A stretch of 64,000 bases of DNA, taken from Desulfolithobacter dissulfuricans. GTDB lineage: Bacteria; Desulfobacterota; Desulfobulbia; Desulfobulbales; Desulfobulbaceae. Shown piece by piece: positions 36,686-46,894 of the stretch. Below the pieces are notes generated by a model that was given only the letters and a program-made list of their open reading frames with translations, was not told the origin of the DNA and searched no databases. The stretch covers positions 372,001-436,000 of the forward strand of contig NZ_AP024233.1 of the NCBI RefSeq assembly GCF_025998535.1. The letters run 5' to 3'. The translations under genes and the position numbers were made by a program. Numbering within the stretch: position 1 is the first letter of the stretch; every line of letters begins with the position of its first letter.

Positions 36686-38914
36686 TCATTGCGATGACTG
36701 TTGAATCCTGTCTTTTTCCTGATCAGCATCCTGGTGGCGCAGCTGCCAGCACCGGTGGATGAGACCGCCCTTGTGGCGCTGGAAGTCCCGGGGAATGGTC
36801 TCGCCGGTGATCTCCTCCACCCGGAAGTCATCCTCCAGGGCCTGGGCAAGCTGGAATTTGCGGAAATTGGTGGAAAAAACAAGTAAGCCGTTTTTGGATA
36901 ACCGGCGCATGGCCAGGCGCAGCAGTTGTTCGTGATCGCGCTGGACATCGAAGGTTTCCTTCCGGTGCCGGGAGTTGGAAAAGGTGGGCGGATCGACAAA
37001 GATCAGCCCGAAGCGTTCCCTGGTCTCCCGCAGGTATTGCAGGCAGTCGGACTGGATGAAGAGGTGCTGCGGGCCGCCAAAGCCGTTGAGTGACATGTTG
37101 GCCCGGGCCCGGCCCAGATAGGTGGAGGAGATGTCCACCGTGGTGGTCGCCAGGGCGCCGCCCATGGCCGCATGCACCGTGGCCGAGCCGGTGTAGCCGT
37201 ACAGGTTGAGAAACCGTTTGCCCCGGGCCAGTTCACCAAGCATCCGCCGGGTGGTCCGGTGGTCGAGAAAGAGGCCGGTGTCGAGGTAGTCGGTGAAGTT
37301 GACCAGGAAACGGCAACTCCCCTCGCGGACCTCGTACAGTTTGCCCGGGCCCTGTTTCTTCTGGTACTGGGCCCTGCCTTTCTGGCGCTGGCGGGTCTTG
37401 ATGAAAATCCGGCTGTGGGGCACCTGGAGCATGTCACGGATGACCTGCAGGGCCTGGTTGAGTCGGGTCCGGGCCTTTTTCGGGTCAATGGTCTTTGGCG
37501 GCGCGTACTCCTGCACATGGACCCACTGTTCATAGAGATCCACCGCCAGGTTGTATTCCGGCATGTCACCATCGTAGATACGCAGACAGGTTATCGATTC
37601 CCGGCTGGCCCAGGGAAAAAGCTCCCGACAGTTTTTTCGCAGCCGGTTGGCGAAATCCCGGGCCGGACCAGGATCGTCCACCTCATGTAGGGTCCAGGTG
37701 GTTTCCTCTTCGCGCCAGGGCTCTTTTGTTTTTGTCCCGCCCACCAGCAGCCGGCATTTTATGGGGCCGTTGTAGAGCCGGAACCTCCCGTCCCAGGACA
37801 GCCTGGTCATATCGGCAAGTTCCGGATTGGAGGTAAAGAAGCCAAGCTGCCAGTCGGGAAAACGGGCCCGAAAAATTCTCCCCAGGCAGCGATAGAGATA
37901 TTTCACGGCCTCTTTCTGGGACAGTCGTTCGCCGTAGGGCGGGTTGGTCACCATCAGGCCGCGGGACGCGGGTGACTCCAGGTGGGCAAGCTGGCGCTGG
38001 CTGACCTGGATCCTGTCCTCCAGGCCGGCCATGGCGATATTCTGCCGGGCCGCCGACACCACGGCGGGGTCGGCATCGTAGCCGATCATCTCCGGCCATT
38101 TTTTTTCCATGCCCCGGGCCTCCCTCTCCAGGGCCTCATCCACGAGACGCTGCCACAGTTTTGGCCGGTGGCCACTCCAGGCCATGAAACCAAACTGGTG
38201 GCGCATGAGACCCGGAGCTGAATCTCCGTAGATGAGCGCCGCCTCGATGAGCAGGGTACCGCTGCCGCACATGGGGTCGAGAAGCACGGTATCCGGTGGT
38301 GTATCGCGGCGCCAGCCGGCCAGGTGGACGATGGCCGCGGCCAGGGTCTCCTTGAGCGGTGCCTCGCCTGCAGCCTGGCGATAGCCCCGGCGATGGAGGC
38401 TGTCACCGGAAAGATCCAGCGACAGGGTGGCCTCTTTTCCCCGCACATGGAGATTGAAGCGGATGGCCGGGGCAGAGACATCCACGTCGGGCCTTCTGCC
38501 GGCCCGGGTGCGGAACTGATCGACAATGGCGTCCTTGACCCGGAGGGCGGCATATTTTGAATGGCTCAGTTCGGCATCGGTCAGGGTGCAGTAGACCGCG
38601 AAACTGGTATCCGGGGAAAAATGGGCATCCCAGTCAATTTTACCGGCCTCGTTGTAGAGGGTATCGGGATCCGGGGCCGGGAAACGAGCCAGCTCCAGCA
38701 GGATGCGGGAACCGAAGCGGGACCAGAGACAGGCCCGGTATCCGGTTTCCAGGCTGCCCTGCCAGGAAACAGCCCCGGGCATGGTGGTGATATCCTGGCC
38801 GCCGAACTCCTGAATTTCCTCTTCAAGCAATGATTCGAGACCGGCCCCGCAGGTGGCGGTGAACCGGGGGACTGTCCTGGCGCGTCTTTTCTTGAGCGTT
38901 GTTTTTGTCTGCAT
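36686..38914 (-). CDS. rlmL: Bifunctional 23S rRNA methyltransferase RlmKL
   Basis: THUMP domain (FTATCGAGLESLLEEEI just after the start), first SAM-dependent domain with DPMCGSGTLLIEAALI and TNPPYGERL (m2G2445 activity), then a linker and a second Rossmann domain with FLNLYGYTGSATVHA and FVDPPTFSNS (m7G2069 activity). As in E. coli RlmKL, both guanine methylations of 23S rRNA are made by one polypeptide. The frame is open to ATG 39292, but the extra 126 codons are Arg/Pro-rich and unlike the family, so I start at ATG 38914 (742 residues, E. coli 702). The start is the least certain part. Confidence 0.88.
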   Translation of the reverse strand: MQTKTTLKKRRARTVPRFTATCGAGLESLLEEEIQEFGGQDITTMPGAVSWQGSLETGYRACLWSRFGSRILLELARFPAPDPDTLYNEAGKIDWDAHFSPDTSFAVYCTLTDAELSHSKYAALRVKDAIVDQFRTRAGRRPDVDVSAPAIRFNLHVRGKEATLSLDLSGDSLHRRGYRQAAGEAPLKETLAAAIVHLAGWRRDTPPDTVLLDPMCGSGTLLIEAALIYGDSAPGLMRHQFGFMAWSGHRPKLWQRLVDEALEREARGMEKKWPEMIGYDADPAVVSAARQNIAMAGLEDRIQVSQRQLAHLESPASRGLMVTNPPYGERLSQKEAVKYLYRCLGRIFRARFPDWQLGFFTSNPELADMTRLSWDGRFRLYNGPIKCRLLVGGTKTKEPWREEETTWTLHEVDDPGPARDFANRLRKNCRELFPWASRESITCLRIYDGDMPEYNLAVDLYEQWVHVQEYAPPKTIDPKKARTRLNQALQVIRDMLQVPHSRIFIKTRQRQKGRAQYQKKQGPGKLYEVREGSCRFLVNFTDYLDTGLFLDHRTTRRMLGELARGKRFLNLYGYTGSATVHAAMGGALATTTVDISSTYLGRARANMSLNGFGGPQHLFIQSDCLQYLRETRERFGLIFVDPPTFSNSRHRKETFDVQRDHEQLLRLAMRRLSKNGLLVFSTNFRKFQLAQALEDDFRVEEITGETIPRDFQRHKGGLIHRCWQLRHQDADQEKDRIQQSSQ

Positions 38915-39325
38915 CTGCACGGGATTGTATGAAGAACGCGGGCTCGTGGTTTCCTGAACCTGCGATGATGAACGGGAAGGAACCGATTGGTTCCTATAAT
39001 AGACCACCTGGGCCATATTGACAGCGTCATTTTTTCTTTTATGCCGTCGTACCCGGAAAAGCGGGATTCCCCTCTTTTTCTCCTGGGTCCCAACGATTCT
39101 TGCTTTTTTCATACCGTTCCATACAATAGGTATACGGCTTTTCTTATCCATGAAAAAAAATCGGCCTCGACAGGCCGGGCAGGCAGGAGCGGAGCTGGAG
39201 AGATGTTCCGGCCACAGGGCTGCTTCCCGCTTCTGTCCCCGGAGAGCAGCCATCTGAAAAAATGTAACTTCCTGGACACGGCCGGTGTCCATGGTGGTTC
39301 AGATATTCAATAGATTCAGTACCTC
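38915..39325. promoter_or_regulatory. Divergent region between rlmKL and PAS kinase, palindrome next to TATAAT
   Basis: A palindrome GGAACC-GATT-GGTTCC at 38979-38994 directly abuts TATAAT (38995-39000) on the plus strand. This looks like an operator beside a -10 box for rightward transcription, although it would give a leader of about 320 bases for the kinase. The minus-strand open frame through this region is most likely not translated. Confidence 0.35.
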
Positions 39326-42100
39326 ATGATGAAAAGCGAAGACATGTCCGCCCAGCAATGCCTGGCGGCCCTGGACAAGGCCCGGGACCGCATTGCCCGG
39401 CTGGAAGAGCAGGTGCGCAGGCTGGAGCAACAGAACGGTTCGCCCGGGGAGGATAAGCGGTTCACCATGGCCATGGATCTTCTTGATGCCATGGTTTGCG
39501 TGACCGACATCACGACCCGGGAAATTTTGTTTCTCAATCGGAGCGGCCGCCAGCGGTTGTCGGGCGGAGTCGAAGGGGTGTGCTGGCGGCTCCTTTTTCC
39601 AGACCGGGACCAGCCATGTGATCATTGTCCGGGCCCGGAACTGCTTGACAAAGAGGGCGGGCCTGCACCCATTGTGTCCCGTACGCTTCATAATCCATTA
39701 ACCGGTGAGCGGTTCCAGTGCCGGACCAGGGCCATTCCCTGGCCTGATGGGCGGCTGGTCAGGCTGGAGATAGTCACTCCTGTGGACGGTGACGGCCGGG
39801 TGGTGGAGGACCAGGATGCAGGGGCGGTCCAGGAAAAGAACGTTCTCCTGGAGCAGTTTGAAACCATTATCAACACCATCCCCTATATCATCTGCCTCAA
39901 GGATGGAGAAGGCCGCTGGTTGCTGGCCAACAACCACAACCTGGAGCTCTTTGGCCTGGCCGGGGTATCCTACCGGGGCAAGACCGATGCCGAGCTGGCC
40001 CGCTGCAGCAGCCTGTACCGGGACAACTTCCTTCGCTGTGTGGAAAGCGATAACCGGGTGTGGGAAGAGGGCAGAACCTGTCGGGAAAAACGGATCGTCT
40101 CCAGCCCGGATGGTGATTCCCATGTCTACGACCTGGTGAAGATCCCCTTGTTCAATGAGGATGGGTGCCGCCGGGCCCTGATCGTTACCGGCCGGGATAT
40201 CACGGAACAGACCAGGGTGGAGGAGATCCTTCGTCAGGGCAAGGAGGCCTGGGAAAAGACCTTTGATGCCATCACCGACATCATCACCATCCAGGACATG
40301 AAGATGCGTATTGTCCGGGCCAACCGGGCCGCCGGAGAGCTCTGCGGGACCCACCCCAAACATCTCATCGGCACCACCTGTTATGCCTTTCTCCTCGGCC
40401 GTACATCACCCTGCCAGGGCTGTCCGGTGGAGGAGACCCGCCGGGATGGTCAGTTCCACAACAGGATCATGAATTATGACAGCTCGGACAGGTTCTTCGA
40501 CGTATCCTCCTCGCCGGTCCTGAATCAACAGGGCGAGATGATCTTCATCGTTCACGTGGCCCGGGATATCACCGACCAGATGAAGGCAGAGGAGGACAGA
40601 CGGCGACTGTCCGCCGCCATTGAACAGGCTGCCGAGACAGTGGTGATCACAGATGCTGACGGAACCATCCAATACGCCAATCCTGCCTTTGAACGGGTGA
40701 CGGGCTACTCGTGCCAGGAGGTTATCGGGCAGAATCCACGCATCCTGCAGAGCGGCAAACACGACGCTGCCTTTTACTCTGAACTCTGGAACACCATAAC
40801 CCGGGGCGAGGTCTGGCATGGCCATATCATCAACCGGGCCAAGAACGGGTCGTTGTTTGAAGAGGAGGTGACCATATCACCGGTCCGCAACAGTTCCGGA
40901 CGGATCAGCAATTATGTGGCTGTCAAGCGGGATGTGACCCGCGAAGCAGAGCTTGAGAATCAGTTGCGTCAGGCCATGAAGATGGAGGCCATTGGAACCC
41001 TGGCCGGTGGTATTGCCCATGATTTCAACAACATTCTCTCTGCGATCCTCGGTTATGCCGAGGTCATGAAAATCGAAGCCGGACCGCATAATCCTCTGTG
41101 CCGCGATCTGGACAAGATCATCCAGGCCGCCAGGCGGGCCGCGGATCTCGTCCGGCAGATTCTCGCCTTCAGTCGTCAGGGACGCAACGAGATGCGGCCG
41201 GTCCGGATGCAGTATATTCTCAAGGAAGTACTCAAACTCCTGCGCCGATCCTTTCCGGCCACCATCCTCTTTGAGGAAGATATTGATCTGGACTGCGGTT
41301 CGATCCTGGCGGACCCCAGCCAGATGCATCAGGTGATGATGAATCTCTGCACCAATGCCAGGCATGCCATGGGCCAGGAGGGGGGAATCCTGCGTGTCGG
41401 CCTGCACCAGGACGATTTCACCGACGAGGCGGCGGAGCGGATTCACCGGGAATTATCGGGCGGCACCTATCTGCACCTGGAGGTGCATGACACCGGCTGC
41501 GGCATGGAACCCGAGCTCCTGGACCGGATATTCGATCCCTTTTTCACCACCAAGGAAAAGGGCCAGGGCACCGGGCTTGGTCTGTCGGTGGTGCATGGTA
41601 TTGTCGCCAACCATAACGGCGTCATCACCGTGGAGAGCCAGCTGGGTCACGGGGCTGAATTTCATGTCTATCTTCCTGTGCTGAAGGAAGAAGCCACCCT
41701 CTCTGATGCAGGCGGCTTCAGAGATGTCCCCGGCGGCAGCGAGCATATTCTCTTTGTCGACGACGAAAAGGACATCGGGGAAATTACCAGGCGTATCCTG
41801 AGAAATCTCGGCTACAAGGTAACGACGTTTTCCAGCAGCAGTGAGACCCTGACGCTTTTTGAGCGCAATCCAGATGGGTTTGACCTGGTTATCACCGACA
41901 TGATGATGCCGGAGATGACCGGATTGACCCTGGCCAGGAAAATACTGGCTATCCGTCCCGGGCTACCGGTCATCCTCTGTTCCGGTTTCAGTGAGGTGGT
42001 GGACCGGGAGAAGGCCCGCCGTTATGGTATCCGGGAATATCTCATGAAGCCGCTGCTGCGCGACGACCTGGCCCGGACGATCCGGAAGGTGCTGGATTGA
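39326..42100 (+). CDS. Hybrid PAS sensor histidine kinase with receiver
   Basis: 924 residues, no membrane segment. Order: short coiled coil (15-40), PAS-like domain with a DHCPGPELLD cysteine motif, three further PAS domains (about 175-300, 305-430, 430-545; the third has CYAFLLGRTSPCQGCP, a cysteine-rich PAS, and the fourth the ITDADGTIQYANPAFERVTGYS type), HisKA with GGIAHDFNNIL (phospho-His about 565), HATPase (DTGCGMEP, DPFFTTKEKGQGTGLGL), and a C-terminal receiver (FVDDEKD, VITDMMMP with Asp about 855, then ...KPL). Cytoplasmic redox or energy sensing is likely from the cysteine PAS domains. No response-regulator gene adjoins. Confidence 0.9.
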   Translation: MMKSEDMSAQQCLAALDKARDRIARLEEQVRRLEQQNGSPGEDKRFTMAMDLLDAMVCVTDITTREILFLNRSGRQRLSGGVEGVCWRLLFPDRDQPCDHCPGPELLDKEGGPAPIVSRTLHNPLTGERFQCRTRAIPWPDGRLVRLEIVTPVDGDGRVVEDQDAGAVQEKNVLLEQFETIINTIPYIICLKDGEGRWLLANNHNLELFGLAGVSYRGKTDAELARCSSLYRDNFLRCVESDNRVWEEGRTCREKRIVSSPDGDSHVYDLVKIPLFNEDGCRRALIVTGRDITEQTRVEEILRQGKEAWEKTFDAITDIITIQDMKMRIVRANRAAGELCGTHPKHLIGTTCYAFLLGRTSPCQGCPVEETRRDGQFHNRIMNYDSSDRFFDVSSSPVLNQQGEMIFIVHVARDITDQMKAEEDRRRLSAAIEQAAETVVITDADGTIQYANPAFERVTGYSCQEVIGQNPRILQSGKHDAAFYSELWNTITRGEVWHGHIINRAKNGSLFEEEVTISPVRNSSGRISNYVAVKRDVTREAELENQLRQAMKMEAIGTLAGGIAHDFNNILSAILGYAEVMKIEAGPHNPLCRDLDKIIQAARRAADLVRQILAFSRQGRNEMRPVRMQYILKEVLKLLRRSFPATILFEEDIDLDCGSILADPSQMHQVMMNLCTNARHAMGQEGGILRVGLHQDDFTDEAAERIHRELSGGTYLHLEVHDTGCGMEPELLDRIFDPFFTTKEKGQGTGLGLSVVHGIVANHNGVITVESQLGHGAEFHVYLPVLKEEATLSDAGGFRDVPGGSEHILFVDDEKDIGEITRRILRNLGYKVTTFSSSSETLTLFERNPDGFDLVITDMMMPEMTGLTLARKILAIRPGLPVILCSGFSEVVDREKARRYGIREYLMKPLLRDDLARTIRKVLD

Positions 42101-42115
42101 TGATAGGCGATGGAC

Positions 42116-42511
42116 TCAGGAGGTTTTTTTCAGTTCAAGGAAGTAGGGAATATCGGTTCCCACGATGTGTTCGCAGAGCCAGTTGTACAGGTAATCGGCC
42201 ACCTGGCCGATATCGAGGGTCCCTGCTTCGAAGCGGGCGGAGAATTCCCTGGTCTTGTCAATAAAGGCCTTGTGCAGCCTGCGGTGCGCTTCCAGTTCGG
42301 GATGGTGCTGGAGGTATTTTTCCTCGGTGGAGAAATGGATCTCCACATAGTCAAGAAGAGAGAGGAGCGCCTGCTTGAGTGACAGGCTGCTTTCCGGCTG
42401 GTTTCTGATGTTGTCAAGCAGGACCCAGAGCTCAAAAAGATACCTGTGCTGCTGATCGATCTCCTCAACCCCGACAACGTATTCCGGTTTCCAGATCTCG
42501 ATGATGTCCAT
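42116..42511 (-). CDS. Bacteriohemerythrin
   Basis: 131 residues from ATG 42511 (AGGAG 6 bases upstream). All di-iron ligands of hemerythrin are visible in order: H in DQQHRYLFEL, HFSTEE (H and E), HPELEAHRRLH, and CEHIVGTD. Binds O2 reversibly in the cytoplasm; in anaerobes such proteins deliver or scavenge O2. It sits immediately downstream of the RND efflux operon with a 9-bp hairpin between. Confidence 0.92.
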   Translation of the reverse strand: MDIIEIWKPEYVVGVEEIDQQHRYLFELWVLLDNIRNQPESSLSLKQALLSLLDYVEIHFSTEEKYLQHHPELEAHRRLHKAFIDKTREFSARFEAGTLDIGQVADYLYNWLCEHIVGTDIPYFLELKKTS

Positions 42512-42527
42512 GGTTTCTCCTGGTTGA

Positions 42528-42554
42528 GGCACCCGGATTGTCGCGCCGGGTGCC
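42528..42554 (-). promoter_or_regulatory. 9-bp hairpin between RND and hemerythrin genes
   Basis: GGCACCCGG (42528-42536) and CCGGGTGCC (42546-42554) form a perfect stem with a 9-base loop. No T-run, so it is more likely an mRNA processing or stability hairpin than a terminator. Confidence 0.5.
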
Positions 42555-42568
42555 AGCTGCCCTGATGT

Positions 42569-45500
42569 TCAGGTTCCGTTGTGCGAGCTGGTTTTGAACT
42601 GGTGTTTCTTGACCATGAAGTAGAGGACCGGTACCGCCATCCGGCTGATGAGCAGTGAGGCGATCTCGCCAAACATCAGTGAGATTGCCAGGCCCTGGAA
42701 AATCGGATCGGCCAGAATCACCGAGGCGCCGACCACCACGGCCAGCGCGGTGAGCAGCATGGGCCGGAAACGGATGGCACCGGCCTCGACCACGGCTTCG
42801 GCCAGCGGCAGGCCGTGGCCAAGGCGCAGTTCGATGAAGTCGACCAGGATGATGGAGTTACGCACCACGATCCCGGCTCCGGCCATGAAGCCGATCATGG
42901 AGGTGGCGGTGAAAAAGGCCCCGAATCCCCAGTGGGCGGGCAGGATGCCGATCAGGGAAAAGGGAATGGCCGCCATGACCACCAGCGGGGTGATATAGTC
43001 CTTGAACCAGCCCACCATGAGCATGTAGATCAGGATCATAACCGCGCAGAAGGCCAGCCCCAGGTCACGGAATACCTCCAGGGTGATGTGCCACTCGCCA
43101 TCCCATTTCATGGCCGGTTCGGTCTCGGAAAAGGGCTGGTGCAGGTTGAATATCTCGATTTTCCTGGCGGTGGCCCCATATTCCCGGCCGTCCAGGGCCG
43201 CGAGCTTTCTGTTCATGGCAAAGATGGCATAGGCCGGGCTTTCCGCGGCCCCGGCCACGTCACCGGTCACATAGATCACCGGTTTGAGGTTTTTGCGGTA
43301 GAGTGGCTGGTCCACCGGTCGTTCCTCCACCTTGACCAGTTCGCGCAGCGGTACCAGCGGCGCATTCGGACCCTGGCCGGCCCGCAGGTGGATGTTGAGC
43401 AACCCCTCCACCCGGGTGCGCATGGCCCGGGGCAGTTCCAGGACCACGTTGATCTCTTCCTTGTCCCGGGGCTGGTGGAAGAGGTCGATGGAGATGGAGC
43501 CCATGGCCAGCTGGACGGCCTGGGTGATCTCGGCCTCCGAAATATGGTTCAGGGCTGCCTTTTCCTCGTCAACGATGATCACTGTCTTGGTCCGGTCCTT
43601 CTCCCGGTACCAGTCCACGTCCACCACCCCTTCGGTGGTTTCAAAGATTTCCTTGACCCTGGCCGCCAGTTTGAGCCTGTCACCGTCGGTGGGCCCATAG
43701 ATCTCGGCCACCAGGGTCTGGAGAACCGGTGGTCCGGGCGGTACTTCGGCCACGGCCACGGCGGCTCCATGTTTCCGGGCTATGGCAGTGACCGCCGGCC
43801 GGATCCGTTTGGCGATGTCATGGCTCTGTTTGTCCCGTTCCCCCTTGGGCAGCAGGTTGACCTGGATATCGGCCACGGTCGGCCCGGAACGGAGAAAATA
43901 ATGGCGCACCAGGCCGTTGAAGTTGAATGGTGAGGCCGTACCGGCGTAGATCTGGTAGTTGGTGACCTCGGGCTCCCTGCCGATCACCGACGCCATCTCC
44001 AGGGCCACCCGGGTGGTCTGTTCCAGGGTGGATCCTTCGGGCATGTCCAGGATGACCTGGAATTCGGACTTGTTGTCAAAGGGCAGCATCTTCACCTTGA
44101 CCAGGCCGAAATAGACCATGGAGCAGGCACCGAGCAGCATGGCTACAATGATGATGAAGAACAGGATCCGGGCCCAGGCATGGGCCAGAAGCGGGTCCAT
44201 GACCCGGTGATACATCCGGGTAAAGAAATCATCCGGGGCGTGATCCTTGTCATCTTCCGGTTCAATGGCGCATTCTGTCTCGCTGCAGTCCTTTTTCAGG
44301 ATCCGCACCGCGGCCCAGGGGGTGACCGTGAAGGCGATGAGAAGCGAGAAGATCATGGCCGCTGACGAGCCGATGGGAATGGGCCGCATGTAGGGGCCCA
44401 TGAGCCCGCCGACAAAGGCCATGGGCAGGATAGCGGCAATGACCGCCCAGGTGGCGAGAATGGTCGGGTTGCCCACCTCGATCACCGCCTCGATGGCAAT
44501 CTGCATCAGGGGCCGGTTACGATTGGCGGGCAAACGCAGGTGACGGACAATATTTTCCACCACCACGATGGCATCATCCACCAGAATACCGATGGAGAAT
44601 ATCAGGGCGAACAGGGTAATCCGGTTGAGAGTGTAGCCGTACAGGTAGAAGAGCAGCAGGGTCAGGGCCAGGGTCGAGGGAATGGCCAGCATGACGATGA
44701 TGGATTCCCGCCAGCCCAGGAAGAAGAGAATGAGCAGGGCCACGCCGAAGACGGCAATGCCCATGTGCAGCAGGAGCTCGTTGGATTTTTCGGCCGCGGT
44801 CTCTCCGTAGTTCCGGGTCACGGTGACCTCGATGTCCTCGGGAATGAGGGTGCCCTTGAGGCTTTCCACCTTTTCCAGGATCGTGTCCACCACTCTGACC
44901 GCGTTGGATCCCGGCCGTTTGGCCACCGAAAGGGTGACCGCTGCCTCCTCGGGTGCGCCCTGGCCACGGCCGAACAGGACATAGTTGTCCGGTTCCTCCG
45001 GACCGTCGAGAACTCTGGCCACGTCTTCCAGGTAGACCGGGTTGCCGCCGTGGACACCGACTACGATGCGGCGGATTTCCCTGGCCGAGGAGAGAAAGGT
45101 CCCGGTCTGCAGCAGCACTTCATTGTTCATGGACTGCAGGTCACCGGAGTAGGCCTGGCGGTTGGCCTGCTGCAGCTTGGGGATCAGGTCACCGGCGCAG
45201 AGGTTGCGGGAGGCCAGCAGGAGTGGGTCGAACTGAATACGGACCTGGCGACGGGTGCCGCCAATCAACCTGGTCTCGGCCACGGCAAAGATGCTCTTTA
45301 TGGCATCATCCACCTGGGCCGCCAGTCGGCGCAGTGTATAGTGGTCATATTTGGTGCTGTGAAAGGTCAGGGCCAGAACCGGCACGTCGTCGATGGTGTG
45401 TGGCTTGACCAGTGGCGGCGAGACACCGTGCGGTATGCGGTCGAAATTGGTGGCCAGCTTCTGGTTGAGCCGGACAATGGATTTCTCCAGGTCTTCACCG

Positions 45501-45838
45501 ACGTAGAAACGCGCCACGAGCAACGACTTGCCGGGCATGGAGGTGGAATATATGTACTCGACCCCGGGCAGTTCGTAGAGCAGCTTCTCCATGGGGATGG
45601 AGACCCGCTCCTCCACCTCCTTGGCCGAGGCCCCGGGCATGGCCACCATGACATCGATCATGGGGACCTTGATCTGCGGTTCTTCCTCCCGCGGCAGCAT
45701 GACAATGGCCAGCAGCCCGAGCAGCAGCGAGGCGGCAATGGTGATGGGAGTCAGTTTGGAGTTGACAAAGGCGGCTGCCAGCCGGCCGGCAAACCCTGGA
45801 TGCTCGACCGGGTTTGTATCGTTTCTGTCCTGGTTCAT
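42569..45838 (-). CDS. RND-family efflux transporter, inner-membrane pump
   Basis: 1089 residues, the usual size for AcrB-type pumps, with the two-fold repeat of membrane and periplasmic domains. The TM4 proton-relay pair appears in [45 protein letters not shown] follows TM1 as in RND proteins. Substrate cannot be told: it lacks CusA-type metal methionine clusters in the visible parts, and the sequence resembles the poorly characterised AcrB-like group common in Desulfobacterota. The ATG overlaps the MFP stop (ATGA). Third gene of the tolC-MFP-RND operon. Confidence 0.92.
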   Translation of the reverse strand: MNQDRNDTNPVEHPGFAGRLAAAFVNSKLTPITIAASLLLGLLAIVMLPREEEPQIKVPMIDVMVAMPGASAKEVEERVSIPMEKLLYELPGVEYIYSTSMPGKSLLVARFYVGEDLEKSIVRLNQKLATNFDRIPHGVSPPLVKPHTIDDVPVLALTFHSTKYDHYTLRRLAAQVDDAIKSIFAVAETRLIGGTRRQVRIQFDPLLLASRNLCAGDLIPKLQQANRQAYSGDLQSMNNEVLLQTGTFLSSAREIRRIVVGVHGGNPVYLEDVARVLDGPEEPDNYVLFGRGQGAPEEAAVTLSVAKRPGSNAVRVVDTILEKVESLKGTLIPEDIEVTVTRNYGETAAEKSNELLLHMGIAVFGVALLILFFLGWRESIIVMLAIPSTLALTLLLFYLYGYTLNRITLFALIFSIGILVDDAIVVVENIVRHLRLPANRNRPLMQIAIEAVIEVGNPTILATWAVIAAILPMAFVGGLMGPYMRPIPIGSSAAMIFSLLIAFTVTPWAAVRILKKDCSETECAIEPEDDKDHAPDDFFTRMYHRVMDPLLAHAWARILFFIIIVAMLLGACSMVYFGLVKVKMLPFDNKSEFQVILDMPEGSTLEQTTRVALEMASVIGREPEVTNYQIYAGTASPFNFNGLVRHYFLRSGPTVADIQVNLLPKGERDKQSHDIAKRIRPAVTAIARKHGAAVAVAEVPPGPPVLQTLVAEIYGPTDGDRLKLAARVKEIFETTEGVVDVDWYREKDRTKTVIIVDEEKAALNHISEAEITQAVQLAMGSISIDLFHQPRDKEEINVVLELPRAMRTRVEGLLNIHLRAGQGPNAPLVPLRELVKVEERPVDQPLYRKNLKPVIYVTGDVAGAAESPAYAIFAMNRKLAALDGREYGATARKIEIFNLHQPFSETEPAMKWDGEWHITLEVFRDLGLAFCAVMILIYMLMVGWFKDYITPLVVMAAIPFSLIGILPAHWGFGAFFTATSMIGFMAGAGIVVRNSIILVDFIELRLGHGLPLAEAVVEAGAIRFRPMLLTALAVVVGASVILADPIFQGLAISLMFGEIASLLISRMAVPVLYFMVKKHQFKTSSHNGT

Positions 45839-46872
45839 TTGCGCAGTATCAGGGGAGCGCCGTCCACGAGATGGCGGTTGTTATCGGTTACCACAAGATC
45901 ACCGGGTTCCAGGCCGGCCAGAATCTCCAGCTGATTGCCTTTCTGCATACCGGTGCGCACCAACCGCAGCCGGGCGATGTTGTTTTCCACCACAAATACC
46001 TTGTCCATCTGGCCAAAGGGTACCACGGCCGACACCGGCACAAACATGGTCCGGGTGGCGCCGGCCGGCAACCGGACCCGGGCAAACTGGCCGGTGCGCA
46101 GGCCGGGGGCGGTGGGGATGTCGAATTTGACCGGAGAGGTCCGGGTGACCTTGTCGGCGGCAGGAGCGATTTCCGCCACGGTCCCGGTCAGCTCCAGTTT
46201 CGGGGCCGGGATGGAGATGGGCAGGGTGTCACCGAGTTTGATGGCCAGCACCAGGGCCTCGGGGATGGCCGCCACCACCTGGAGACGGTCACTGTTTTCC
46301 AGCTGCAGCAGCGGGGTGCCCGGGGTGGCCAGGTCACCCACACTGGCTATCTTCCTGGTGACCACGCCGGTGAATGGTGCGGTGATGGTGGTGTAGCGGA
46401 GCATGGACCGGGCTTCCCGGTAGGCGGCCCGGGCCACCGCATATATGTCCTGCATGGATTTTACCGTTTCCCGGGTTGAGGCATTTTTGGCCAGCAGTTT
46501 CTTTTCCCGTTCCAGATTGCGCCGCGCCTGTTCGAGCTGGGCCTGGGCCTGGAGAACCCGGGCCGAGATCTCCTCGGCGGCGATCTTGACCAGCAGGTCG
46601 CCTTTTTTCACCCGGGAGCCGAGAACAATGGGCATCTCGCTGATGGTGCCGCTGACCTTGGCGGCGATCCGGGCCTGCTGGACCGCCTCCACGGTACCGA
46701 CCACCTCGGTCTGATCGACGAGTTTGGTGACTTCCACTTCAGAAGCCGTAACTTCCACCGGTGGTGGCGGAGCGGTCTGTTTTTTTTCTTCCACCGTCCA
46801 GGCGGACGTGGAAACGGTCAGGATCAGTAAGCAACTGATGCCAAGCGTCTTGACGAACAGGGATGGTTTCAT
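45835..46872 (-). CDS. RND efflux periplasmic adaptor (membrane-fusion protein)
   Basis: 345 residues from ATG 46872, which gives a signal peptide ([19 protein letters not shown]). The frame extends further upstream, but that part is a shadow of the TolC gene. Lipoyl halves ([66 protein letters not shown]), a helical hairpin between them, then beta-barrel and membrane-proximal domains. Links the RND pump to the TolC channel. No strong ribosome site is visible. Confidence 0.9.
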   Translation of the reverse strand: MKPSLFVKTLGISCLLILTVSTSAWTVEEKKQTAPPPPVEVTASEVEVTKLVDQTEVVGTVEAVQQARIAAKVSGTISEMPIVLGSRVKKGDLLVKIAAEEISARVLQAQAQLEQARRNLEREKKLLAKNASTRETVKSMQDIYAVARAAYREARSMLRYTTITAPFTGVVTRKIASVGDLATPGTPLLQLENSDRLQVVAAIPEALVLAIKLGDTLPISIPAPKLELTGTVAEIAPAADKVTRTSPVKFDIPTAPGLRTGQFARVRLPAGATRTMFVPVSAVVPFGQMDKVFVVENNIARLRLVRTGMQKGNQLEILAGLEPGDLVVTDNNRHLVDGAPLILRK

Positions 46873-46894
46873 GGGACAACCGTTGGGGATAGGA

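Noticed and set aside
38915-39292. 126-codon N-terminal extension of RlmKL
   Set aside because: The frame is open but the residues look random and the family starts with the THUMP domain. No ribosome site favours the upstream ATGs.
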